Assembly: GCA_964019165.1 (NCBI GenBank)
Contig: OZ025274.1
Location: 506,501 to 570,500 of the forward strand
DNA length: 64,000 nt
Direction of reading: 5' to 3'
Source of the DNA: Mastigias papua
Lineage: Eukaryota > Cnidaria > Scyphozoa > Rhizostomeae > Mastigiidae
Under the pieces are notes generated by a model, which did no database searches, was not told the DNA's origin, and saw only the letters and a list, made by a program, of their open reading frames with translations. Positions 15,413 through 39,454 of this stretch are shown in pieces (position 1 is the stretch's first letter; every line of letters begins with the position of its first letter). The position numbers and the translations under genes were made by a program.

Positions 15413-15839
15413 ATGTAATCAAGAAAGGAAAGAGATAGTTGTTGTGAAAAGGTATACATGTTAGACTGTATTCATCAATTGATTACGGCGGCTACAATCT
15501 CAAAAAAGATGGGTAATTTTGCAATAAAAAATATTGGTGATGGAAAAATATCTTCTCTTATAGAATATACCCTGTGCATGAATCATATTAAAATTGGTGC
15601 ATAGCTCAAGCTCTGGTTCCAGAAGTTCCTTATTTTCGGATCTCAAATTATCAAGTTGTAGTACGAAAAGTTCCTTAACAGTTCCTTTATTTTCACTTCA
15701 CATTTACTGCCGTACAAATGGTATAGACACAAGTAAAGCACTGAAATTCTGAACTTTGCCTTTAGCTTTGGCTGTAAAGTAAGATCAATGAAAAATGAAG
15801 GACTTAACACAAGCGTAGCAAACAATCTGCTGCTTTTGA

Positions 15840-15995
15840 CTGCAAATGAATGGAACCAGCTTCCTAATTCTAGATTGTTTGCTGTTATAAAAACTTTTAA
15901 AAAATGAAAAGTTCCTTAGGGAATTCTCCTTTAGTAGTATACGTTCTTTAAATATTTCGTCATTCTACACGTAGGTTCCTTACAAAGTGGTTCCT
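15840..15995 (+). repeat. Repeat copy 1, possible retroelement 3' coding remnant
   Basis: Shares with 22213-22382 the string GAATGGAACCA, then a diverged match through the following 30 bases, and later GGTTCC(T/C)TACAAAG. In the plus frame both copies read NEWNQ-x-PNS-x-x-FAVI, which resembles the WNxLP motif near the C terminus of some LINE-encoded proteins. The identification as LINE-derived is weak. Confidence 0.4.
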
Positions 15996-16731
15996 CCATA
16001 CTTTATATCAATCTCCCTTTACCACTAATGACCGACACTCTAGCAGCGTGACATTCATGCTTAATAGCCTTCGGTCCTCCTTTGACTTATAAAAATAAAT
16101 GACTTCATTTTGAAACAAAAAGCACTCTTCTTTAAAGATCACTCATGCTAATAGACTCAGTGACTAATCACAAACTGAAGTGATGAAAATAAAAACTAGG
16201 ACGCCTAAAAGCAACATAGATAGGAAAAGTGGCAATCTGGTCAACATTGATTAAAGCATAATTAAATCATTCATTTTGTAGCAACATATACTTTGACTAT
16301 AGAGGCATGCAAGATTCTTTTGTATGTGAAACATGGGCATGTTCCTGTTCCAACCTTCAAACACAATCTCTAACTGTTTTCAATTTCAACTGTTTGCTAA
16401 AATAAACTGCTTAGGTGCTATTTATGGCAAATCATTACAATTAAAAGCATGCTTTGCTGTGGCAGAATCTGCTGTCACCAGAAACCATAACATGATCGTA
16501 TCCTGGCATTTGACTTGGTTGTTAAACTCCCCGAAGCGCTAAGACTTTGTTCTAAGAAGATTATATCTGTAACCAGTTCTGAAATGTATTGGGTGCCATG
16601 AACCGAAGGGACTCCAATCCGCACAAGGAGCTTTTAGTTGCATCGCTCTTACAAAAGTTCAATAATCTTTAGCTTACTTCAATCCAAATGACTGACTCTA
16701 TCTCCTTTGTCCAATTACACACAAATAAATG
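15996..16731. other. 3' flank of GPCR 2, no gene recognised
   Basis: AT-rich DNA between the repeat and the polyadenylation hexamer of the minus-strand GPCR. I see no exon or RNA gene. Confidence 0.4.
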
Positions 16732-16737
16732 TTTATT
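16732..16737 (-). terminator. Candidate polyadenylation signal AATAAA for GPCR 2
   Basis: AATAAA on the minus strand (TTTATT on plus), about 180 bases beyond the GPCR stop codon at 16918. The position is suitable for a short 3'UTR; it is not confirmed. Confidence 0.45.
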
Positions 16738-16917
16738 TCCTTCAAAGTTACAGTTCAAATCATAAGTTGCAATTTTCATCCAACGAAAGTACCATGTTAT
16801 GTTCTACATGAGTGACTGACTTCCAACTCAACTTTCACTTAAGTCTCGACAAAGTGATCTGGTAACAAAATAAGTTGCTCATTCAGTTAAGCTTCTGTCC
16901 ATTCCTGACAAATGACG

Positions 16918-18027
16918 TCACATGGCTTTAGATGCAAACGTCACGACTTTGACAGCAGCACCTGCATTGTAGCCCACTGCACCCGTTGAGGTGCGGTTTG
17001 TTGGACTGTTACCAAGGCACAACGTCCCAAAAAGATCCCTCACGCCCTTCTTGAATTGTTGGTCCATGATTCCGTAAATGATAGGATTTATTGCACTGTG
17101 TAGGTAAAGAAGCGCGGCAAAAACCTCGATCATATCGAGGGCTACAGCGGAATTAGTGCCACCAAAATCATACCAAAGCCACCAGATGGAGGTCGGTGCT
17201 GTCAAAAGGGCAAAGGCGACGACAATCACGACAAGAATTCGCACGATGCGATTATTCTCGCGTTTCCGAGCATTTTCGACGGCCTGGTTTTGATGAGTCG
17301 ACACTCGCGTCGGGCGACGATGAACGACCATTGCAACATTGAAGTAACAGTATGACAAAATAATCAACGGAATAACATAACGACTGACAAAGATGATAAT
17401 GGAATAGATTTGCTGTGCCGTCAAAGATGGATATTTATCATGACATCTAGTCCCATGCACGTCTAGGTAATGCATATAAGGTGTGTACACAACAAGGGCA
17501 ATCAACCACACTGAAATGATGCTTATGATAATGAGTGACTTTGTCCACTTGCGAGAGTGAGGCTTAGATATTCCACGATATCGCTCGATGGCGATCACAG
17601 TGATAGTCTCGATTGAAACAAGAAGCGATGATGAATTGAAGCCGTGCAATAGTTTACAAAAGACCACCCCCCATTCCCAAACGCCCCCATTCAATTCAAG
17701 CCGTATCTGAAATGGCAACCGGAAAGAGAAGAACAAGTTGACTGCAGCAAGATGAGCCATCAAGATTCGACAAGACGATAAGGAGTGCCGATTCAAATAT
17801 GATACGACGAGAACGAGGCTATTACCGATCCAACTTAGGACAATGCTCAACACATAAATAAAAATTCGTACCTTTTGTTTATCATTAAGTACAGTTGTTG
17901 TTGTTGCTGCTGCTGCATCTGCCACGGATGTGGATAATGATGCATTTGGAAGGCTGGTGGTGAAATTACACGACGAAGAGGAATTCAGCAATGTACAGTT
18001 CATATTGATCATATGTAAAGAACGCAA
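16918..18027 (-). CDS. Class A GPCR 2, intronless, peptide-receptor-like
   Basis: A 369-codon single-exon frame. The N terminus (1-50) carries several N-glycosylation sequons (NCT, NSS, NFT, NAS) and a Ser/Thr/Ala-rich run. TM1 has GNS (69-70). TM2 has Asn (97) where D2.50 is usual. C124 precedes R149 of ERY (148-150) by exactly 25 residues, and ECL2 has a partner Cys (C195), so the conserved disulfide is present. ECL1 has the tryptophan typical of peptide receptors (GGVWEWG). TM6 reads FALLTAP, so Thr replaces the toggle Trp. TM7 has NPIIY (314-318) and helix 8 follows. The overall pattern is a rhodopsin-family peptide-type receptor; the ligand is unknown. It is closest in this window to the GPCR at 59.6-61.2 kb. 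Confidence 0.9.
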   Translation of the reverse strand: MRSLHMINMNCTLLNSSSSCNFTTSLPNASLSTSVADAAAATTTTVLNDKQKVRIFIYVLSIVLSWIGNSLVLVVSYLNRHSLSSCRILMAHLAAVNLFFSFRLPFQIRLELNGGVWEWGVVFCKLLHGFNSSSLLVSIETITVIAIERYRGISKPHSRKWTKSLIIISIISVWLIALVVYTPYMHYLDVHGTRCHDKYPSLTAQQIYSIIIFVSRYVIPLIILSYCYFNVAMVVHRRPTRVSTHQNQAVENARKRENNRIVRILVVIVVAFALLTAPTSIWWLWYDFGGTNSAVALDMIEVFAALLYLHSAINPIIYGIMDQQFKKGVRDLFGTLCLGNSPTNRTSTGAVGYNAGAAVKVVTFASKAM

Positions 18028-21000
18028 TTTCCACCATTAATATGAGATTTCATACCTAGACAATTAAAACGAATATCAGAAAAAGATGTTATCAAGGTAT
18101 AGCCGGAATCAGTAAACAAAGACCCCCCCCTTTCAAAAAAGCAAGGATATCATCTGACAACATCCAGCTTCTAATTGTGAAACGAAATATCTTCAGGGGT
18201 GTGTGGTAGAGAAATCAACGATTCGGAATGACTTTTTAGAATGCATTATTTGCCGCTAAGATTCAAATGTCTCTGATTTAAAAAATTCACGAAGCATAAC
18301 AATACTCACAGGGTACGCAAAGTATTTGTCCACAAAGGATAAAAATTGATGCGAAAAGCTAACACGACCTCATTCTGATTAGCAGCATTGTAATGTTCTC
18401 AATGATCAAAGTAGTAAATGTGGATATAACACAGAGAATTAAATAATGTTTAAAGAACAAGAAGGAATAGATCAACATCATCATCGGAAACAAAGATAGT
18501 TTAATGATCATCAGAATAAAAGAAGAAATCATAAGATAATTGGCGAGATTTGACGACAGTTGGTGACAGCTAGCGACTGTATGCGAAGGATAGCGAAAGA
18601 ACATCATAAAACGAGTAAAGACACATTTGTGAATAGACAACTTTGAACTTTGCTGTACATTAGTAATCTACTACTGAATGGATACACTGGAGATTCAAAA
18701 ACAATTATGAATATGGGATGAACGGAAAAGAGAACAGTAAAACATAAGATGCATACTTAAGTACAAGGCTCTCGCGAGACATTCCCTTTATCAATACGTA
18801 TCATGAGTGATCAACTTATAGCACTCATACATACAAAAAAATAACGATAGACCTCACCTGATTCTGAATATCAACTAAAGAGTGTTCAAATTCAACTTTT
18901 CAGCGTCTGAAGTTCAGAACATCTGCCCGTTTCGTTGAATCCGAAAGAGATCAAATCCTCAAGATTTTGAAACCAAAGACTGAACGTCAAATCTCTCGAT
19001 GGTCTAAGAAGAGAATTGAAATGCGGCAGTAAGTCTCAAAGTCGAGAACAAATGCATTAAATAAATAAACATAAACAACTCATATGAGTTGAATCAAGCT
19101 AAATGTTTAAACAAACAGGACCGTACGTGAAGAGACAATATGTGGGATGCAGTAACGGAAGCTTAAGCCAATTGATCCTGAGTCCATGCAACGTTGTTCA
19201 TATCAAAGCTTGTCACTCATTTCGGCTCGACTCACAGGTACACAAACAAATCCCATGTCAAAATGCAGCCATTGTTCTCCAACTAAATGTACCTTCAAAC
19301 CAGAATTAGCCTGGCTAAAGTGACGTACATATACAAGGAATTCAAACATTTCTGGTATGGCAAAAAATTGGTGTCAATTTTATCTGTGATAAAAGCTACA
19401 CCTATTTAAAATTCACAAAACAAATCCTACATGTCATTGATCACCTTCACCTTTGACTTGATCATTAAGTATGATTTCTGAGTAACAAACATCCGACAAT
19501 GTTTAACATACTGAAAATGGTATATAACATGAACTTCTCACAGAATAAGGAAAAACCACACAAAATGTCGGAATGTTTACTCCAGTTTGATTGCCGAGCG
19601 TAAATATGAATCTGCCCATTGCAATTGGAGACAACTATTCTCTAGAGGGAAACAGAAGAAGTTCCCCATATGCCTCTTACTCGAATAGATATGATGAAAC
19701 AGAGGCTATTATTCCACTCACTGAACTATCTACAGATTACTACTTGGTGGATTTTAAGACTTTTTATAATTGCGTGGTATTGGTTCTCCTCCACATCGTC
19801 ACACTACAAGCATTGAGGCGACTTAAAATCACCAAGTGCAGTCTGTGACATCAATATTTAGCCACTCAAAAAGATGATGTAACATTTCCCAACGCCATCA
19901 GCTGATAAGAGTTGCTATCAAAACCTTCTTTACTTCAGTTGGTTACATCGTAGCCGTTAAGTTTGGTACTCACTGAGAATTTAAAGTGCGTTTAAAGTGC
20001 GTTTAAAGTGCGTTTAAGTGCGGGCGCCCTTTGAGATTGAATGTGGCCACGTCCAGTCGTATGCGCCCAAATGAATACGTTTCTCAATTTAACTGGGGAA
20101 ACATGTCACTCAAATCATTTAACTGTTTTATATCCAGCTGTTTGCATGTTCTTAAATCGACTATATGTTTAATGAATACTTGCGCTGCTTTAACAACCTG
20201 TCTGCAATGATCATTGTTTCCATCCATGTCATCAAATAATAACTCATAACATTTGAAAAATCAAATTCATGATAACAGTGATATCAATTCTAAGATCTAC
20301 AGTGAGAATATTCTTAACAAAACGGCTTTGCCTAAAAAATGCAATGAGATAAGAGCAACGCTTCAATGTCAATAGAAGATGCACTCATCCTAAGAGTAAT
20401 GACATGATGTTCAGAAGAAAGATATTCATAGTTCTGATTGAATTTTCTTAAACAATACAAGAACCTGATTAAATGATGAACTTAAACATAAACTTAAATG
20501 CGAAATGTAGCTGAGTTGTAGTACAAAAGAGGCTCTCCATTAACATGGCTGCAGTGCGTATAGCGTGTTGCTGACGCTGTCGTTTCTATTCTTTGACGTA
20601 CTATCGAAAATTCGTGATGTATGTAGCAGGTCAGCTAGTGCTCTGCGTAGGCGAGTTTGGAGATTTAGCAACTGAAATTGATAAAAACACGTCATGACTT
20701 GCATTACTAGGCTTCTGTTGGCCAAGAGGTTTTCTTTTACTTCACATCCCACAGGACATATAATGTAATTACTTCAATTTGCAATGCTGATAAAATTTAG
20801 CCACTACCAAACAAAAGTATCCGAGATTCAATCTGCATTTAAATCTCTCGAAGACATTTTGGCCATGCCTCTATTTGACGTTAGATATGCGGCTGTGGTA
20901 AAGTGAGATTTTTAGCAAACAAGACGATCGAAATTAACAAACGGCTGTATTCACTCTGGTATTCACTCTGATCAGACAACGGTTTATGAAAAAACCAAAA

Positions 21001-21699
21001 ACATCACTCAGTTTTGATTGGCTGTTGACGTCAATCTGCGCATAACGATTTGACTCCGTGTATTACTGATGAAATCCAAAATAAATTGCCGTCTTCTGTG
21101 ATATGCAAGAAGACTGGCAAAACAGTACCCACACTCCCCCCCCCCCCCCCAATGAAGTAAGTGTACTTATGTGATAAGATCTGGCGTTGTTGACATTATA
21201 TGATAAGAGCTGATGCTCTTGCACTTCGGACCAAATGAACAAGTACAAAACATGCTTTCGAAACGTTTATTCTATTTTAAGCTGTCCGAAATTGAGGCAA
21301 TAGAGAAAAATCGACGAATTGCTTTTCAGACAGCGACGTGCGACGCTTTCGAACTGGCACACGTAGAGTATTCAAGAGCATTCTTGTCCATGAATAGGTA
21401 ACCATAGAGATGTACAATCGCCTCTTGAAATGCATTTTAAAGAATGAAGAATGAAGCATAAGTCAAGGCAAACTGGTCTTACTGAATTTGCCAGTCGATC
21501 ATGCTGCAAAAGAATATCTTCAAACAGGTTTGGATTTTGGGATTAAAATCAATAACTACTAATGTGAAACATGTAATGAAACTTCACTGCACAATTTTCT
21601 TGATTTAAACAACCAAGTACCATCAACAAGGCGGTAATGGTTTTAGTGTATAGTACACGGGATTTTGGACTTCTTGGCCACATTGCAGTACTAAAAGTT
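18028..21699. other. Intergenic DNA, no gene recognised
   Basis: This contains the promoter side of GPCR 2 and AT-rich DNA. Small frames such as 19591-19848 (+, 85 codons with a hydrophobic C-terminal third) have no recognisable family. Poly-C tracts lie at 18121-18130 and about 21135-21150, and a short tandem repeat lies near 19980-20020. No exon or RNA gene is supported. Confidence 0.45.
19984..20020. repeat. Short tandem repeat, 11-bp unit
   Basis: The unit TTTAAAGTGCG occurs three times in tandem, with a fourth, one-base-shorter copy that leads into a GC-rich GGGCGCCC palindrome. Confidence 0.8.
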
Positions 21700-22060
21700 A
21701 CACGTTCTTTTATAAGAAACAGGATTTTAAGAAACCTAGTACTAGGACACGACAAAATCTAAGAAACTCTTAGAACTACAAGGAAAGGGTTAAGAAATTT
21801 TAGAACTTTCTGTGCCATCCTTCACAGTTTCGGAAACCTTTCTTTTCTCTATGGATTTAATAGTTTCAACTATGGTATGTTTTATGTGCTCGGCCTTTTA
21901 TGCACTACAAGACAAATGTTTTCCGTTTTGCATTACTGATCACTACAATTTTTTATTGACTTAAGAAACTTTTAAGAAAATTTTAGAAGTAAAATGTGGC
22001 CAACAATTAAAAAACTTTTTCTACCAAGCCTTGAGCCAGGTTTCTTTCAAAAAAACGTGT
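21700..22060. mobile_element. Short inverted-repeat element, ACACGT family copy B
   Basis: Begins ACACGTTCTTTTATAAG and ends AAAAAAACGTGT; about 361 bp and non-coding. The interior matches copy C at 49.9-50.26 kb over most of its length (CTGTGCCA...TTCACAGTTTCGGAAAC; TATGTTTTATGTGCT; AGCCTTGAGCC near the right end). Confidence 0.8.
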
Positions 22061-22212
22061 ATTTCCTTAATTATAACTGCACATGTTCAGCTCTGAAAAG
22101 GGTACAAAGGCAAGAAAACATTGCAAATGTTACGTCAGGTTACTAAACCCTCAAAGTAAACTCCTCTCTGAAACACTTGCAACATGGACTGTACACAATT
22201 CATGAAAGTTCG

Positions 22213-22382
22213 ATTGGAATGAATGGAACCAAATGCCTAACTCTGGATCATTTGCAGTGATAAGTAAGCTGGAAATTGCAAAGGTCCTGGCAATTTTCCA
22301 TTTAGTGGCACACGGTCCTTATATTCATTGGCTTTCAATACCTAAGTTCCCTACAAAGCGGCTCCTTATCAAAAAAACGTGT
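22213..22382 (+). repeat. Repeat copy 2, related to 15840-15995
   Basis: The copy shares GAATGGAACCA and GTTCC-x-TACAAAG with the first copy and ends in AAAAAAACGTGT, the same terminal sequence as the inverted-repeat family. It is therefore either a second type of ACACGT-ended element or a retroelement fragment next to such an end. Confidence 0.45.
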
Positions 22383-25300
22383 TATTTTGACTTGAAAAAT
22401 TTTTTAACAATGATCTGGCTAAACCTAAATGACGCTATAACATTCAGTCACCAGCATCATTCTTCCCACTTTCTGCTAGAAAAACGCTTCAAACATTTCC
22501 CTAAAGAAGAGTTCAAAAGTTCGAACTAATTTACACATTGCGAATGCGTATTTGTCCTATTAAATATGTCTTGCAATCTTGGCATAGGTGATTTCAATTA
22601 TCCTTTACGGACCAAAAATAGATTGTGATTAACACTTCATCGCTAAGTAACACACTGCAAGTATGGCATATCAATATTATTCAAACAGCATGTCTTTTTC
22701 ATTGTTCATAGTTATGGCAGGATTCAAGCTGAAATTTGTGGCAATCCAGCAACTGGCTGGGGATCTAATTTATCGTAGTCCTATTTCCAGTTTGTCCTAA
22801 ATTTCATAAACCAAGGGGTTTTTTACGAAATTTATTTTTCTCGAAAACGTCCAAAGTTAATTCCACAAATCCACTGCACGGATACAAAAATTAAGAAAAG
22901 AGGATTTTGTAGTAAGAATAATGATATAGTTTAATGCTAAAATGTGGTAAGACATGGTAAGTATAACTTACGAAATACAGTATCATTTGTTGAAGATGGA
23001 TAAAGTGGTTGTCTCAAAAGTACAGCTAGTTGAATGATTGGCTAAGAATTTCTGAACTGTAATGCATCAATGAAACTAAGGCCAGAACGAAATAACAAGC
23101 AAGCAATCATTCTTAGATCTAGTTCAATTATCATGCTGCCGTTCTAAGCGTTGACGAGAGTGGCAGTTGAAAGGCTTTCGATAACCTTTTGGTCATGTTT
23201 GCTTCTTGTAGAGCAATTCTTCTACATTATTCCACGAAGAACTATTTCTTAAACAAATTACTCTATTTACACATATGAAATTATCTTCCCAACTTGTCTC
23301 CTGTCCATAAATTAATTTACACCTAGTTAAACTATCAACCACGAAAATTCTACTTTTAAAACAAATCGAATGGACTAATAATTTGGAATATATACTAATG
23401 AATAAATACATTTTGCTGGTAGTACAGAGCGAAAGATGTCAGCCATGTAATTAAAAACTATCTTCCAATCGCGTACTATCTCCAAGTTTATAAGAAATGA
23501 CGAAAACCTCTCCTAAGAGAACAGAAGCTTGTAAATTTGTAAACTTACAAGGGATTTGCTCATCACATACATTGAAAAAACAGTAAGGCATCCGAGAAGA
23601 TCAGCCTGCAACTAAGCAAAAATTCAACGAAAGGAGTTCTTACATTCACAAAAAAGAGCACATCATACCTGAAAAATCTTTCTCTGTCTTTTTCGGAACA
23701 AAGAGTGATACCTCAAAACGCAACAGTTGGTGCGGAAATCAATAGCTAAAAATGCAAATGCAACGTAGTCTTACAGTCGTTCAAAACTAGAATAAACATA
23801 GGAGATGTGTCATAAAGATAAAGATTGTACTTACTAAGCGCATCAGGAGTTTTCACAAAGAAGCTTTATGGAGCATTGTTGCATGTTTCAAAAAGAACAG
23901 AGGAAGATGCAGGTGATGGGCAAGCAGAATGAAGAGAATTAATTGGAAAAAGAACTGATGAAGCGCTGTTCAAATCAAGGAAGAATATCTGCCTAAAGTG
24001 ATTACATGAGAATAAAGGAACCCTGAATAGAAAAAGTAACGCCATGACCAAACATTTGGTAAATTGACAAGATACCCTAGAAACTCAATCCACAAAACAA
24101 GCAAATGAAATTCATTTATTATCATTGATTCGAGCAACAAAACTAGATCATCTTGAGAGAGCATATTGAATTGCTGTTGTAAATTCCCCGGCAGAGATGC
24201 AAGAGGGAAAGTCAGATTGCAAGGTAATTGCTGAGACCTAGTAATTTGTATACACAAGATTTCACACGATGAAGTCGCTTACTATCGAAAGGTGTTTATG
24301 AAACTATATTCAGCGCTATCACAGATGGATATGAAAGTTTTGCTTGCATCATATATGTGGAAAATAAACAAAGATTAAATAATTTTCTTTACGAATAATA
24401 AACATGATTAATTATAATTATCTTCAAACGCTAAAGTAAATTTCTCGATTTTTCACAATTTTCTTGTTTAAACAATTTGGAACTTTCTCATGAAAATATG
24501 AGGAATGCTTTCACAAACCATCTTTTGCATAAAAAGCTTATGCCCAGACAGGTAAACCACTATATTAGATAAAAATATACGGGAAATCTCGGTTTACGAC
24601 TCATCAACAGTGAGCCGCAGTTACCAATAGTAAATCAGTCATGACGAGAAGAGCTGAAGTATTTTGTTAAGTAGAACAATGAGAAGCAAGAATCGTCGCA
24701 TATCCTCTATACAGTTAATATCAAACTAACCAAAGACACCAAGATTTAGACTAGAACAAAAACAAAAAGGAAATTTTGGTTGGTCTGATAGGGAGTCAAG
24801 GAAAGCTATATAAATACAATAAAAGCATGCAAAACAACAAGCGAAGTAATTGGTCAGCGAAGATGAAATGGACCATATGGTCCCTAGCCAACAAAATATC
24901 CAACTGATATCAAATGATTGTGAGGATAGCCAAATGTAGGAAAAGACTGAATGATATGGTAGATCTCCACTAGATGATTTTTGTGGCCACCGTCTGAAAA
25001 GATTGCCACAACACACGCCATCGTTAAAGCGATCGTCAAGCGCCGGACGTAAAAGTAGAAATCATTTACACTTTTCGATCAACGTTTGACGACCTCATTG
25101 ACGATTCTGTTTCCTATTGCGCATGTGTCATCGAGAAGCTTTCAGACGATCTTCACAAAACTCGTCTAAAGGAGATATGTCTATACAAATTGCAGATTGC
25201 TGCTATGCAGTACTCTCAATACGAAAGAACAGTAGGTCATATAACAATAAAACAGATCATTTGCTGATTGAGAAGTTGAGTAAGAAATGAACATATTAAA

Positions 25301-26310
25301 ATAAAGTTAGTTTCTGCCAAAGGTTTGAAACTAGAAAATACGATGAATAATTTATAATTGCGATAATACTTCTGATCGAATAAAAAAATGATTGAATAAA
25401 CTTGGCTACAATCCTATTCTGCATCCCGTCAATATGGATAACAGCTATGAAAACCCCATTATTAAGCAAAGAAAATGTACTACAGAGTATTTGTAAATAA
25501 CAAAGACTTAGGAAATTGCAAAAGATTAAAATATGAACTTTATATGATTGAGGAAAAACACTTACCATGTTTCTGGCAGCGACTTCATCGTAATCGCTTG
25601 ACTTTATAAAGATGCAACAGCAACAACAATGTCATTATCCATCCTCATTTATGTGCAAGAAGTCATCATACTGAACAACAAATCATGATACCATATTTGG
25701 GTAATGAAAAGATACTGTCATACCATATTTGGACGAAGATTATCCACGTATCACTGCGCTTTCTGGTTTCTCAAAACAACACTTGTCTAGCAGTCTTGCA
25801 TAAACACAAACAGCGGCCAATCCTTCAATTCCTTAGATCAGGCAATCCATCAAAATCGATCGGCATACCAACCCATCGATTCAATGCATCTATCTCACCC
25901 AAATCACACTTCAGCACACTTTATTGATAAACGCATTTAGTCTATGGGCTCAGCTTCACATTTAATGGCAATGGGGTCAGTCAAGTAATTTGCCACTAGT
26001 AAAAGGCACTTTCACAAACATTGCTGATTGTTCTTTGAAAGTTTATAAACAACCACCAAACAAAATGAAAATTTACATTTGGTAGAAAAGTGCAGTAATA
26101 TGTGCAAACGATTATAAACACGTAACAATCCTTTCAACTCTTCGGACGAATCTAATTTGATTGAAAACACCATAGCCGTTCTTGACATGGGATCACAAAG
26201 TCGAATAGAGCAAACGTCATTAATGAGTGTCCAGTTGTGAAAAATCATTACAACCAAAACAAGAAACTGTTTTTTGTTTGAATACTACTAAAACGGCATT
26301 AGAAACATGA
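22383..26310. other. Intergenic DNA and 3' flank of the tectonic gene
   Basis: About 3.9 kb of AT-rich DNA with no recognised exon. An AATAAA hexamer on the minus strand (25920-25925), about 390 bases past the tectonic stop codon, is a candidate polyadenylation signal. The open frames here (for example 24726-25016, minus) have no family resemblance. Confidence 0.45.
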
Positions 26311-39110
<12,800 letters not shown>

Positions 39111-39454
39111 CCTATGTCTTCCATTCCCCATCCATCAATTTTATGCATATACTGCAAATATGCTTACAACATCAAGCTATACCATTATCACATCGATTTT
39201 TGTTGTCAAGTATATCACACTGTGTCTGTTAGTTATGTGTGTTTGCTATGGCGCGAATGGTCGTAAACAAGCTTTAAAGGGAAACCAAAGAGAGGCTAAC
39301 CGCGAATATAATTTCGCGATTGAACAAGATCAATGATAGTTAAGAAAGTTCGCAGGTTTCGCAGAAATTTAGTCACAATCTTGTGATTGAGGCTAGTTGC
39401 TAAAGGGGACATGAGCTCATAAGCGAAGGGAAGTGGTACTAAGGTAGAAAAGTA
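39111..39454. promoter_or_regulatory. Shared 344-bp promoter region between tectonic and PAGR1 genes
   Basis: The tectonic start codon (39110, minus) and the PAGR1 start codon (39455, plus) are 344 bp apart and point away from each other. The gap is too short for two separate large promoters, so a bidirectional promoter is likely. No TATA box placement is obvious. Confidence 0.6.
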
